Source: Tupaia tana (taxonomy: Eukaryota; Chordata; Mammalia; Scandentia; Tupaiidae). From it: a DNA stretch of 64,000 bases. The position numbers were made by a program, and so were the translations under genes. The stretch lies in NCBI GenBank assembly GCA_026018925.1, contig JAKSZU010000007.1, positions 100,360,860-100,424,859 of the forward strand, given 5' to 3'. This document shows, in pieces, positions 10,870 through 22,695 of this stretch (positions are counted from its first letter, which is position 1; every line of letters starts with the position of its first letter). Below the pieces are notes generated by a model. The model worked only from the letters and a program-made list of their open reading frames with translations, was not told where the DNA came from and searched no databases.

Positions 10870-11735
10870 CTTAACTTTCTACCACTCTCTTCCTACTTTA
10901 TGAACAGATCAATGTTAGAAGAATGAGTACTCGTGCTGTACATAGTCATTTCAATGAAGGATGAAATTGTTCTTTTAACTGTTCTCTTAATCTGCACAGC
11001 CAATATGAGTACTGCATGCTACTGAAGGTAAACAGCAGCAGGGTTGATAAATACACTCACAGGAACAGTATGTGATTTTTGAGGGCTAGACTTATTTTAT
11101 AAGTTGTGCTTTCCTTGGACCAATAGGTGATAATACTTATTTAAAAAACATCTAAGGATTAATATCTAGGTGAAGTTGGCAGAGTGACTTAACCCGAGAT
11201 GAAAATGACCCGGGTGAGTGCAGTGGTTACTAAACGTGAGGTGGTCCAGCTGTGACTAAACCTGTCACTCTGCTGATCACTAGGTTATGTAGGCTGGACA
11301 GCTGGGCATGCAGGTGGCTACTTCCTCCTCAGTCCTCCCCGAACCTGAAGCTTGGCTCAAGAGTGTACAGAGAGCAGAGAGTGACTTCTCAATTTCTCTC
11401 CAAATGTGACTCACATCTCTGTCTAGGTATCAAATACATAAATATGTACTTTTCTTTTACTAAGATTTATTGGGCACCAATAGCACAACAGGCAAATAAT
11501 TTGCTTAATACTGAAGATACGAAAAGGAAAAAAATAAGTAGTCATTGTCTCAAAGAAGTTATTGTCTAAGCACAATAAGAAAAAAAAAAAAGAAAGAAAA
11601 AGAAAAAAAGGCAATGTAATAAGAGCTATCTATGAAGCACAAAAAAATATAGAGGAAAGAGTGACTATACATATCTTAGGAAGCTAGAAAAGCATCAAAG
11701 AAAAGAAATGCAACTTCAAAGACTGTTTTTAAATG
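10870..11735. other. Intronic DNA, no gene recognised
   Basis: A 105-codon open frame at 11252-11569 matches nothing I know and lacks splice context. A poly(A)-rich stretch at 11580-11610. Confidence 0.45.
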
Positions 11736-11745
11736 TGTCAAGTAG

Positions 11746-11985
11746 AGGGGCCAGCAGGTGTAACAGTGGTTGAGGCACTGAACTCTCACATGGCTGAAAG
11801 CGGTTCAAGTCCCAGATATGGCAGCCTGAAAATCACACTGGGCACATGTGCATCCATGCCCAAAATCCCAGGAGGAGAAGGGATTACGGCACAGCCTTCC
11901 CCACTCGGGTGATTTCTCACTTTCTATCCCACTGTCTCTGTCTCTTTGATGAGCACACGTGTCCCATAGCATAAACCTTAAAAAA
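11746..11985 (+). mobile_element. CYN-like SINE, long form, diverged
   Basis: AGGGGCCAGCAGGTGTAACAG head and CCCATAGCATAAACCTTAAA end. Duplicated flank 'tgtcaagtaga' at 11735-11745 and 11992-12002. Confidence 0.9.
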
Positions 11986-12221
11986 CAAATTTGTCAAGTA
12001 GATAGAATGTACACGGGAAAGCAGGAGAGCTTCCCATAAAGAAAGAAGAGTACACAAAGCACACAGTAAAGAAAACGTTTTATGCTCTGAGAAATACAAG
12101 TATCTGGCTGAAGCCATATGAAGAAAAGTTGTGTGTATACAGATGGGATTTCTTCCGTAGATGATGTTGCAAGGTTATCTGAGGTTTAACTTTCTTCTCT
12201 TTCATCTAAACTCTAAGGGAG

Positions 12222-12487
12222 GGGACCAACAGATGGCATAATGGTTACATCACTGGACTCCCACATAGTTGACCACGGTTTGAGCCCCGGATCCAGCAGC
12301 TTAAAACTCACAACAGGCATGTGTGTGTGTGTGTGCCCAAAATCCCAAGAAGAGAATGGAGGCGAAGGGACTGTGGGGTGGCCATGACCCCTGCAGGGTG
12401 ATTTCTTGCTTTTTGTCTCTCTGTCTCTGTCTCTCTGGCAAGAACACGTGCCCTATAGCAAAAATCTCTCTTAAAAAAAAACAAACA
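12222..12487 (+). mobile_element. CYN-like SINE, long form
   Basis: GGGGACCAACAGATGGCATAATGG head, (GT)n-modified body at 12322-12336, CCCTATAGCAAAAATCTCTC end and A/C-rich tail. Confidence 0.92.
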
Positions 12488-12599
12488 AAAAAAACAAGTA
12501 ACTCTGAAGGAGTAGTCCTTGAGGCCCCAGAGTATTGTGGAGAGTCTCTATGATACATACAATTAAAATAAAATCACAGTAATGAGGAATATCACTAGT

Positions 12600-12613
12600 T
12601 GTGTGTGTGTGTT

Positions 12614-12654
<41 letters not shown>
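12600..12654. repeat. (TG)n microsatellite
   Basis: About 26 TG units interrupted by two TTTG steps. Confidence 0.95.
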
Positions 12655-12895
12655 CAGAGGGTGGGTATGCTCATCAGACACAAAAAAGAGAGAAAAAGAG
12701 TGAAAGGGAACGGAAAAAAGTATTTCCAATGGAGAATGGTGATGCCATAATCCATTTTCCATTTTTCCCTCCTTTTGGGATTTTGGGCATGCACACACAC
12801 ACACACACACACAATGTTTTTCAAGCTCCTGTGTCTAGGACTCAATCTGTGAGGTCAGCCATGTGGGATCTAACTCCTGTAACCATTCTCCGCTA
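12600..12895 (-). mobile_element. Older tRNA-derived SINE relative with (TG)n
   Basis: A (TG)n tract (12600-12654) leads into CAGAGGGTGGGTATGCTCATC, a body with 'ttttgggatttttgggcatgc'-like order and a (CA)n run (12791-12812). A decayed head follows at 12850-12890. Confidence 0.6.
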
Positions 12896-13250
12896 TTTTA
12901 AATCTATATAAAAAAAAGTGTTTCAAAACTTCCATCTGCAATCAATTAAATTTCTCTAGAGCTCTCAGTATATAAAAATAAAGCTGTAGTATGAGAACAG
13001 GTAATATTTGAGTCATGATTTAAAAACTTATTTTTCTATTTAATGAATCATCAGTATTTTAAAATAAAACTTTGTATATCATTCCAAATTTGGATCTATT
13101 AAAACTATATAAAAATAAAAGATAAAGTGTTGCTATAATTTCAATCTTTAAAAGCATGATTAATCATCTCTCAAGCTGGTATGAAGAACGATCACTTTTT
13201 AAACATACATCTTCTACTGGAAACCATGCTTCAAAGTGAATGTCACTTTT

Positions 13251-13518
13251 TTCTTTTTTTTTTTTTTTTTACTTTGAGAGAGATTTTTGCTATAGGGCCC
13301 GTGCACCTGCAAATGAGACAGAGAATCAGAAAGCGAGAAACCACTCCCCAGGGGGAATGGCCACACCACAATCCCTCCTCCTCCGTTCTTCTATTGAGAT
13401 TTTGGGCATGCACGTACATGCGCCCGGCATGAGTTTTAAACTGCAGGGTCTGAGACTTGAACTGTGGTTGTCTATGTGAGAGTCCAGCAACATAACCATT
13501 ACGCCATCTGCTGGTCCC
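13251..13518 (-). mobile_element. CYN-like SINE, long form
   Basis: Poly(T), GAGAGAGATTTTTGCTATAGG, head ending CATCTGCTGGTCCC. 'gtgaatgtcactttt' (13227-13241) is repeated as 'atgaatgtcacttaa' (13519-13533). Confidence 0.92.
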
Positions 13519-13944
13519 ATGAATGTCACTTAAAAAAAAAAGTACATTACGGAAAAAGAGGACTTTTAAAAATCATTCCTTTGGTACCCCCAATGAGTGC
13601 TTTTGTATATGGTAAGAGTTAAAATTCTAAAAGTGATCATCAAAAAGTGTTCTTCATCTACGACATTCTAAGAAATGTCTCTACTGTAAGATGAAGGCTG
13701 CCCTAGACAAAGAAGACTGGAAAACATGAAGTTCTCCCTTTGCTAAGCCAGGGCAATTCAGTAAAACTAACACTGCAGTCATAGTATGACCAGTCAATCA
13801 AAAATAGTTTCAATATGAACTTTTTAGACTAAAGGATAACATTAAGTATCTTAGTTGTTTAAATATGGACACACAGAATACATAAGCAATTTGTTTTGAT
13901 TGCTATCCACCACATTAACACTGATACAGAAATAACGGTACACA

Positions 13945-14192
13945 GGGCCAGCAGATGGCATGGTGCGTAAGGCACTGGATTCCTACATGGCCGACCACAG
14001 TTGGAGTCTTGGACCTGGTGTGTTTAAAATCATGCTGGGTGCAAGTGCATGCATCCCCCAAACTCCAGGAAGAGTACAGAGTAGAGACTGCAGTGTGGCC
14101 ACCCCCTAGGAGGGATGGATGGGTGATTTCTCACGTTCTCTCTCTCTGGCGAGTGCACACGCCCTATGGCAAAAACCTAGAGAAAAAAAAAA
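13945..14192 (+). mobile_element. CYN-like SINE, long form, diverged
   Basis: AGGGCCAGCAGATGGCATGG head; CCCTATGGCAAAAACCTAGAG end followed by a short poly(A). Confidence 0.88.
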
Positions 14193-14199
14193 TTGTCCG

Positions 14200-15240
14200 C
14201 TTCCCTCCACATTTGAGCTCAGAGACTAAGAGTCAACGAGAATCAAAATAATTTAATTATTAAATCCTAATTAAAACTCAATCCAGTTCAGTTTATTGAA
14301 CTGGATGTCATGAAGCTTTTCCGTAGAACCTAGCCACTGCCTATAAATGGATAGATTCCAGTTTCTTAAATTAGTTGAGTTTACATTAGATGCTGTCAGA
14401 CTAAAAATAAATTATTATCTTTACGATCCAGCTTTAAATAGTCAGCCAGGCTCATTCATACATCACTATATAACCTAAATAAATAAACAAAAAAATGTTA
14501 AAGGTGAAGAGGAATAGAAATGTAAACTATTAATATTAGAAAAGAGTTTAGAGATTAATTATGACTCACAAACAAAGTAGCTCTGGAAAGTTATGGTAGC
14601 AAACAAACAAACAGATCTGTATATACTAATTATAACATGCTAAGTCATCCACAGACCCCAATATCCAGGAGTAAACCTCACACTGCAGCAGGACCAGGAC
14701 AGCTATGGTTCTACTCCCCCTCAGCTGCAAATGCACCTTGCCCTTCTGCAGACCAGGCAACGGGGCTGCACCGTTTAGATAATCTGCTCTGCCCTACGTT
14801 TAAGCTTTGTCAGTAGAAGCCCTGTAAGGAGAACAGGAAAAAGGAGTGTGCATCCCGCAGCAGGCTCCCACAGCTGCAGATGCAGTGCTAGAGCAAGCAG
14901 GGAGCACCTTCTCCAGGGCTTGGCTCCTGAAGTGACAGCACAGCACCCCGCAGCTCCTATCCACCATCTCCCCACGTCCCGGGACACTGCGCAGCATCCC
15001 GTGGCTGACTAGACACCCCCTACACAGCCCTCCCCAGTTCCCCACAGAAAGGGGCCCAGCGGGTCCCGCTGGCATGCAACTGTAGAGACGTCTGTGCCTT
15101 CCAGTGAGCTGTGACACACCCCATTCAATGAAGTCTGGGTCTCGGTCCGGAGTGAACAGGGGCTCATTATACTGCTGCTTCTGCGTGTCTTAGAGTCCGC
15201 TTCACTTTTTAGAAGCAAAGCCTTTCTTGCTCCAATCTTC
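14200..15240. other. Intronic DNA; GC-richer block at 14,640-15,240 unassigned
   Basis: 14,200-14,640 is AT-rich without features. 14,640-15,240 is GC-richer and open on the minus strand for about 100 codons, but has no conserved motif or splice-flanked similarity. It could be an old LTR or L1 5' UTR; I cannot decide. Confidence 0.4.
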
Positions 15241-15245
15241 CATTT

Positions 15246-15495
15246 GGGGTAGTAATTTTTTGATTGCCAGAGGTCATGTGCCCTCAGTAGAGAGAAGGGA
15301 GAGAAAGCAAGCCCCAGTGGGGTGTGGTCGTGCCCTTTCCTCCGTCTGTCCACCCCCAGGTTTGGGGTACACCTGCACCTGTACCTGCACCTGGCGTGTT
15401 CTTCGAGCTGGCAGAGACGAGATCTGCACCACGTTTGGCTGTGTGGGACCGTTAAGTACACAGTGCTTAACCACTGCACCAAGGGGTTAGCCCTT
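15246..15495 (-). mobile_element. Older tRNA-derived SINE relative
   Basis: 'ttgattgccagaggtcatgtg' start, repeated CACCTG units in the body (15370-15392), head ending GGGGTTAGCCC. Flanks 'ggtagtaatttttt' (15248-15261) and 'ggtagtaattcttc' (15497-15510). Confidence 0.8.
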
Positions 15496-15548
15496 AGGTA
15501 GTAATTCTTCACATTAAACGTTCTCTGCTGAAATTACTGTGTGTGTCG

Positions 15549-15721
15549 GGGGCTGGCAGGTGGCATGGTGGTTAAGGGCACCGGACTCCCATATGGCCAA
15601 CTGCAGTTCAAGTCCTGGACCTGGTAGCTTTCTTTCTCTTTCTCTCTCATTCTGTCCCTCTCTGGTCAAGTTAAAATAAATAAGTAAGTAAGTAAGTAAA
15701 GTTAAATAAAATAATTCTTTT
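15549..15721 (+). mobile_element. CYN-like SINE, short form
   Basis: GGGGCTGGCAGGTGGCATGG head, TCTCTGGTCAAGTTAAAATAAA end with (GTAA)n tail. The next SINE is inserted in its tail. Confidence 0.92.
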
Positions 15722-15734
15722 TGTGTGTGTGTGT

Positions 15735-15985
15735 GTGGAGAGGTTTTTGCTATAGGGCGCGTGCGCTCGCCAGACAGACAGAGACAGAGAGACAGAAAGC
15801 GAGAAATCACCCCCCAGGGGGGATGGCCACGCCTCAATCCCTTCTCCTCCATTCTCCTCTCAGGATCTTGGGCACGCACGCACACGCACCCGGCGTGAGT
15901 TTTAAGCCACCGGGTCCGGGACACGAACCGCGGTCGACTACATGGGAATCCAGCGACATAGCCATTACGCTAACTGCTGGTTCCC
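15735..15985 (-). mobile_element. CYN-like SINE, long form, near consensus
   Basis: One of the least diverged copies: GGCGCGTGCGCTCGCC and the perfect CCCCCCAGGGGGG (15811-15823) palindrome are intact. 'aaataaaataattctt' occurs on both sides (15703-15718, 15986-16001), so the insertion is into the tail of the preceding SINE. Confidence 0.95.
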
Positions 15986-16602
15986 AAATAAAATAATTCT
16001 TAAAAAAATAAATTATTATGTATGCTCTTCCTAACTGGACCCTGACTGATAAAACCACCAACATAGAGCTGCTGTTACCACTAGTAAAAAAAAGAAAGTT
16101 CTCTTAAAATACAATGTAATCTCAAAATTATTAAAATAATGAATGTTTTAAAACTTAAGATCTAGAAAATTTAAGAAAATTAAGAAATAAAAATCCATCC
16201 TTAAGTTGGGAGGCAGCCAGAAAACATACACAGTCCTATCCCTAACCGGAACTTCACATGACCCTGAAGTTTCAGACCTCACACACTCCAACATGCCTAA
16301 CTGGTCATATCTGTAAGACAAAAAGGGCTCCCTCTGCAAACTGGCAGATCAGGTGTAGCACTTTGCGTACTTCTTTCTCTACTGGAATCAGTCAAAGCTG
16401 TTCACAGTTTCGTCATTCAGTAGCTAAATTTCCTTGCAGTCATTTATGTAAACTGAATACTGTGTAGCTATAATAAAGACTGTTATTTGAAGCAGTATTA
16501 AAGTTACCTGAGAGAAGCTACATTTCAAATTTCTAGATAGTAAAATGAAACAATGGTCAAGGTTGGCAATTTTACATGAAATAAAATGACATTTTTAAAG
16601 TA

Positions 16603-16745
16603 ATTTTATTTCATTTTATTTATTATCATTTTTTAAAAATTGACAAGAGAGAAAGTAAGAAAGCAAGCCGCCAGGTTTGGGACCTGAACCACAGTCAACC
16701 ATGTGGGGAGTCCAACACCCTAATCACCATGCCACCTACTAGTCC
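16603..16745 (-). mobile_element. CYN-like SINE, short form (1 of 3 serial insertions)
   Basis: AT-rich tail, GACAAGAGAGAAAG, head ending CCACCTACTAGTCC. Bounded by 'aaatgacatttttaaag' (16584-16600) and 'gacaaatgaatttttaaa' (16748-16765). Confidence 0.9.
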
Positions 16746-16766
16746 TTGACAAATGAATTTTTAAAA

Positions 16767-16972
16767 TTATTTATTTTCAATTTTATTTATTCATTTATTT
16801 TATTTTGACAAGAGAGAGAGAGAAAGAGAAAGAGAAAGAGAAAGAGAAAGAGAAAGAGAAACAGAAACAGAAAGAGAAAGTGAGAAAGCAAGCCACCAGG
16901 TCCGGGACTCAAACTGTGGTCGACCATGTGGGAGTGTCCAGAGCCTTAACAACCATGCCACCTGCTGGTCCC
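16767..16972 (-). mobile_element. CYN-like SINE, short form (2 of 3 serial insertions)
   Basis: Contains an (AGAAAG)n run at 16809-16880 and a head ending CCACCTGCTGGTCCC. The left flank is the target copy at 16748, the right flank 'gataaatgactttttt' at 16973. Confidence 0.9.
16809..16882. repeat. (GAGAAA)n microsatellite inside a SINE
   Basis: About 12 hexamer units, polypurine on the plus strand, expanded from the SINE pyrimidine tract. Confidence 0.9.
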
Positions 16973-16982
16973 GATAAATGAC

Positions 16983-17246
16983 TTTTTTTTTTTTTTTTTT
17001 AAGAGAGATTTTTGTATAGGGCGTATGCCCTCACAGAATAGACAGAGAGAAAGTGAGAAATCACCTCCCTCTGGGGGGAAGAGGAAGGCCACTTCGCAAT
17101 CCCTTCTCCATTCTCCTCTCAGGATCTTGGACACCCACGTGCACATGCCTGGTTTGAGTTTTAAGCCACTAGGTCCAGGACTCAAACCGTGGTCGACTAC
17201 GTGGGAGTCCAGTGATGTAATAACCATTACGCAAAGTGCTGGTCCC
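16983..17246 (-). mobile_element. CYN-like SINE, long form (3 of 3 serial insertions)
   Basis: Poly(T) about 20, AGAGAGATTTTTGTATAGGGC, head ending GCTGGTCCC. Flanks 'ataaatgactttttt' (16974) and 'aaataaacgactttttt' (17247-17263). Confidence 0.93.
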
Positions 17247-17452
17247 AAATAAACGACTTTTTTAAATCAAGAAAATACACTACAGTCACACATAAACGTC
17301 GTCGATGGACTCATTTTATATATACATGTGCTTTTCCTGCAATCTCTATAAACAAAGCCAGAGCATTTTATAAAGAAATTGTTCTACGCATATGAAAATG
17401 CCTCTTCCTACGGCTGGTCCCACTGACTCTTAAGTTTTGTTTGTTTGTTTTC

Positions 17453-17685
17453 TTGATTTGCTAGAGGGCATGTGTGCTCACCAGAGAGACAGGCACAAGG
17501 AGAGAGAGAGAGAGAGAGCTCTCCCAACGGGGCACGGCAAGCTACAACCCTCCCACCCCGTCCTGTTGGGGTCGCGGGCACGCACGTCCAAGCCTCCTAG
17601 GACCAGAATGTGAACGGTGTGGTAGACCACGTGGGGTCGGACTGCCCCAGCCATCAGGCCACAGAGCCAGCCAGACACTAAGAAC
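17453..17685 (-). mobile_element. Older tRNA-derived SINE relative
   Basis: 'ttgatttgctagagggcatg' start, GAGAGAGAG tract, head region decayed ('caggccacagagccagcc'). Confidence 0.7.
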
Positions 17686-18242
17686 TGTACAACTGGACAC
17701 TTCGCCCTTGGTAACTAGGGATTTGAAAACTGAATAAAGCAAATTGTTGGGAAACTCAGCTTGGGGCAAACGTGCTCCTTTTTCTCCAGCTAGAGCTGAT
17801 TACTTCCACCTTCCTGGAATACTTCTACCACGTCCGAGCCTAGCCTGCATCCAAAGTGTGGATACTATTTACATATTTTTCACCAACAAGAACCAGATAC
17901 TTTCAGAACTCACACAACAAAGACCAAAGTCAGGTAGGCAGGGAGCCCACTGCGACTGCAGATTATGGATACACGTCATCGTCCCCAAGTAAAGCCTGGT
18001 GCAGAATAGCAGCTTAAGAAAATATGATAGCAGAACTTTGTTGGGGGAGAGGGATAAGGACAGAATCACAAATGTTCCAAATAAATCTACAGAACCACCC
18101 AAAAGCCATACCTCTGTTGGCATACAAGATTCCAGGCCATAAGGAGCAATTCTGACACTCACTGTATATACAGTTTCTCTGAGGTGTGACACACCACACT
18201 TACTATAGGTTGAACAACAGTGTAATGAAAAGAATGATGACT

Positions 18243-18510
18243 GGGACCAACAGTTAGCATAATGGCTATGTCTCTGAACTCCCATGTAGTCGACCGCGGT
18301 TCGTATCCCGGACCCGGTGGCTTAAAACTCACACTGGGCGTGTGTTCATGCGTGCCCAAGATCCTGAGAGGAGAATGGAGGAGAAGGGATTGCAGTGTGG
18401 CCATCCCCCATGGGGGGTGATTTCTCGCTTTCTGTCTCTCTGTGTCTGTCTGTCTGGCGAGCGCACATGCCCTATAGCAAAAACCTCTAAAAAAAAAAAA
18501 AAAAAAAAAA
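18243..18510 (+). mobile_element. CYN-like SINE, long form
   Basis: GGGACCAACAGTTAGCATAATGG head, TATAGCAAAAACCTCT plus A24. 'aaaagaatga' flanks both ends (18228 and 18508). Confidence 0.94.
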
Positions 18511-18847
18511 AGAATGACAGCCTTCCACCACCTCTTACATTCCTACTGTTTACCTCCACTGTGACGTCACAAGTCACCAAAGTATTCACCAGACAACTTT
18601 TCCAAGGACCTTGTATCAGTAAGATTCCCTCCATTGTAAGAGCTCACATTTTAAGGTCTGAGGAAACAGAGATGGTTGCCCATATTTCTTAGACTGTATG
18701 GCTTCCGAGTGAGTCCTTCCTTACATCCAGGTTACGAGCAGATTCTGATGGCTCTCCCACATTCCTCACATTAAGGGACTATCAGAGAGTGGCGGTTGTT
18801 TCAAGTCTTTGCAGTAAACAGGCAGGACTGAAGGCTTTCCCACATTC

Positions 18848-19129
18848 CTTTTTATTTATTTATTTATTTTTTTGAGAGGATTTTGATATAGGGCGCATAC
18901 ACTTGCCAGAAAGACAGAGAGAGACAGAGAGACAGAAAGCGAGAAATCACCCCCCCCCCAGGGGGGTGGGGATGGCCACGCAGCAATCCCTTCTCCATTC
19001 TCCTCTCGGGATCTTGGGCACACATGCACATGTGCCCGGTGTGAGTTTCAGCCACTGGGTCCGGGACTCAAATTGCAGTCGACTACATGGGAGTTCAGCG
19101 ACAGAGCCACTACGCCAACTGCTGGTCCC
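18848..19129 (-). mobile_element. CYN-like SINE, long form, inside the ZNF pseudogene
   Basis: (ATTT)n tail, GAGAGGATTTTGATATAGGGC, C9 then AGGGGGG at the palindrome position, head ending AACTGCTGGTCCC. Target duplication 'aggctttcccacattc' at 18832-18847 and 19130-19145; the duplicated sequence is zinc-finger code. Confidence 0.95.
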
Positions 19130-20309
19130 AGGCTTTCCCACATTCTTGACAGTGGTAAAGTTTCTCTGCAGTGTGCACTTGGGTGTGACGATGCAGATGG
19201 ACAGAAGCACCCAAGGCTTTCCCACACCCCTTGATGTAGGTGGTCTCTTACCAGTGTGACGTTTTATATGCGAGCTAAGGCATGGAGGTGCGTGGAGGTT
19301 TCCCCACACTCCTTACCCTAATGAAGCTTCTCTCCAGCTGAGTTCTCACATGATTACTCAGGCATGAGTAAAAAGAAAAGGCCCTCCCCAAACCCATACA
19401 TGTACAAGGCTTTAGTCCAGCACAAATTCAAAAGTGACTATTAGGCCTGAGGACCTAGTAAAGGATTTTCCACATATCTTACATTCAAAGGGCTTCTTCC
19501 CAACGTGAGCCGTAAGCCGTCAGGAAGCAGATAAAGCCAATGTGGTTTCCTACATTGTTTACAGACACAGGGCTTTTCTCCGGGCTGTATTTGGAAATAT
19601 TTAGCAGACTTGCGCACCCAGTGAAGGCTTTTCCACATTGCTTACTTCACAGGGTTTCTCCCCAGTAAGGATTACAGAACAGTCAGGAGTTCCCACACTC
19701 ATGTTTTCCTAGGGTCTGTAACTGAACAGGTAAAAGCACGGCTATGCCAGCAGCCTCCGCTGGTGCATCCTCCTCCACAGTGAGCCCGCCGATGTGTCAA
19801 GGAGGACAGCCCACACCAGCGGGCTAACCCACAGGCACGGCATCCCAGCTCTGCCTTGCGTGCGCATTCTCTGGAATACCACCCAACTACTGAGGTCAGG
19901 CTCAGCTTCTCCACACAGATTCGAGGCACTGTTTCTTTCCACCAGAGGTTTTCTCGTGCAGAGAAGGAAAGTCTTTTCCATACTTACTACACTCTTAAGA
20001 ATCCCCTGCATTTTGAGTTTTTCATGTGTGTAAGGCATGAGAGTTCACCCGACATCTCCTCACACGGCTTACAGTGTTACCCAAGAAACAAGGCTGCGCT
20101 CGATACCCCAAAAGCCATCACTGAGGCACTGAGTCCTGAAGCAAGGAGGAGTTTTCATGCACAGCCAGCCATCGGGGAGACAGAGCCGGGGTTTCCGCCT
20201 GCGTCCGTGGGGCCGTGTAACACAGCCACAGGTTGCCCCTCCACTGCAGCTTCCTGTCTTAAAAACCTCTTCTCTCAGTCTTCGACTTTTCTCTTTCCTC
20301 CAGTCAGGA

Positions 20310-20460
20310 AAACAAACCGGGTTTGAAAAGCTGATTTCCTACAGAGGCCAGGTTCTTGAAGTTCTCCACTAACACATCTCTGCACAGGTTTCTCTGAATT
20401 TGATCCAATGAAATCCACGCCTCTTGGATAAAGCTCACAGCCACACGAGCGAAGGTCGCC
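20310..20460 (-). pseudogene. KRAB A-box relic
   Basis: Open on the minus strand. It keeps the DVAVxFxxEEW-like core with substitutions (E to A before the Trp), the LYRDVMLENY motif as [10 protein letters not shown], and then [12 protein letters not shown]. The last matches the KRAB family 'LASVGxQLFKPSLIS' continuation. Confidence 0.85.
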
Positions 20461-20959
20461 AAGTCCTGATAACAACTGGCCAGTCGGCTAGCCCCGGTAC
20501 TTTTTCTAGGGACTGGGCCCCTAGAAAGAACATCTCTCTGGGAAATCAATGGCTCCGATCCTGTAAGGCCAACAGGGAAACGTGCCTGAACACTGCTTTA
20601 CTTGATCAACGACCACTTCAGGGCAGCTTACAAACCAGGACGTGTCTGAGTCTGCAGAGCAAATTCCTTTCTCTCTAAGGCAGTGTGTGCCTCACAATGA
20701 GGGAGACCAGGTGGCTGTTTGGTATACTGGTCAGGGGCAGAAAGATGGTGGTGAAGTCCCCTTGTCACTTCTGGTTCCAGCCTTTCATCATCTGAGGGGC
20801 TCGTGTGCACTGGCCTCCGTTACGCTGGACTCTTCAGGCAGAGATTTGAGTCTCCTCTCACCGAGGTGCAGGTGGATCCTGGAGCCATAGGCAACGGAGG
20901 TTTGGAGGCCTAAGGTCAAGGGGTCACGTGTGGTGGCTGCATCACAACAAGGCGAAGGG

Positions 20960-21480
20960 CAGTGAGCTAGGTCTGGACCCTCGTGCCCCGACTCTGGCCT
21001 CATTCCCTCCCATCCTTTTTTGAAGAGGCCCCAGTTTTGAAGCTCCATGAGGTCATACAGGCCTGTGTGTCAGAACCGCTAGGAGGACCCACGGAACCAG
21101 TGCACATGAAGGGGTAAGCCAAGCCTCTCAAAGGAGGCCCCTCTGCAGCCCTTGAATGACTCCCTTCTAACTTCCAATAGATCCACAATTTCAAAAACGC
21201 TCACAGCACTTTTGGGGACAAAAGGATGAAACTGAGAGTGTTACAGTGCTATGCAAAAATAGTCTAAAGACTGCACAATACAATCTCTAGCTTTACTTCT
21301 TCCCTAAAATATAAAATTAGTGGTGAAAATAAATATACTAAAATAATGTGCCACATGAAGAGAAGCCCATTGAGGTGACAAGATTCATATTTTTCACTGT
21401 GATCTATAAAACTTTAAAAATATAAAAACAAATACATTTTACTTTAAGACTTTTAACATTCCTTTTAAAATTTATTATTA
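20960..21480. other. Intronic DNA, no gene recognised
   Basis: Up to 21,190 it may continue the 5' flank of the ZNF pseudogene. The rest is AT-rich and featureless. Confidence 0.4.
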
Positions 21481-21483
21481 TTT

Positions 21484-21716
21484 TTTTTTAAGTTTTGCTA
21501 AGGAGCACATACACTCAGTGGGCAGAGAGTGAGAGAAAGAGAGAAATCGCCCCCAGGGAGGACGGCCACACCACAACCCCTTCTGCTCCATTCTCCTCTC
21601 GGGACTTGAGGTGCACATGCACATGCAGCCAAGCTGCTGGATCCAGGATTCAAACTACCAAGTCAGCAACGTAAGATCCAGTCGCTTTGACCACTATGCC
21701 ACTGGCTGCCCCTCTT
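21484..21716 (-). mobile_element. CYN-like SINE, diverged long form
   Basis: 'aagttttgctaaggagcac' start, CCCCCAGGGAGG body, head ending CACTGGCTGCCCC. Confidence 0.85.
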
Positions 21717-21833
21717 CTAAATGTTTAAAATTAATATAGCTGAATATGAATATTTATAAAGTGATGTTCTATACAGAATGTCATGATACACATATTTAAC
21801 CAAGGATCACTGAGGCTTAAAACTCCAATTCTT

Positions 21834-22080
21834 GGGACCAACAGGTGGAATAGTGGTTAAGGTGCTGAACTCCTCTGTGGCTGACTGTGGTTCGAGTCCC
21901 GGACCTGGCGATTTAAAACTCATGCCAGGCACATGTATGTGCATGCCCAAAATCCCAAGAGGAGAATGGAATAGAAGGGACTGCAATGTGGCCATCCCCA
22001 CTGGGGACTTCTCAGTTTCAGTCTCTCTGTCTCTGTCTCTCCATGAGCACAAACACCTTATAGCAAATATCTCTCAAAAA
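21834..22080 (+). mobile_element. CYN-like SINE, long form
   Basis: GGGACCAACAGGTGGAATAGTGG head; 'ttatagcaaatatctctc' end. 'aactccaattctt' (21821) and 'cctccaactctt' (22091) are likely target duplications. Confidence 0.9.
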
Positions 22081-22109
22081 ATAAACAAAAACCTCCAACT
22101 CTTTTCAAA

Positions 22110-22695
<586 letters not shown>

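Larger units (their letters stand above)
18670..20960 (-). pseudogene. KRAB zinc-finger gene pseudogene (probably processed)
   Basis: The minus strand carries, without recognisable introns, a KRAB A-box at about 20,460-20,310 ([19 protein letters not shown] followed by [17 protein letters not shown]). About 0.6 kb further lies a degenerate array of C2H2 zinc fingers (19,700-18,680) with repeated linker signatures such as GEKP and the 84-bp spacing of 'ttcccacatt' motifs. Frameshifts and stops break every finger. A SINE splits the array at 18,848-19,129. Upstream 20,470-20,960 could be the 5' UTR. KRAB-ZNF proteins are nuclear TRIM28-recruiting repressors; this copy cannot encode one. The parent gene is not identifiable from memory. 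Its position inside a DCAF6 intron argues for a retrocopy. Confidence 0.8.

Noticed and set aside
14775..15512. Overlapping minus-strand open frames of 70-167 codons
   Set aside because: GC-richer block of unknown origin plus an older SINE; no conserved protein segment.
16584..17263. CRISPR-like array of direct repeats with spacers
   Set aside because: The repeats are target-site duplications around SINEs in a mammalian genome; the 'spacers' are the SINEs themselves.
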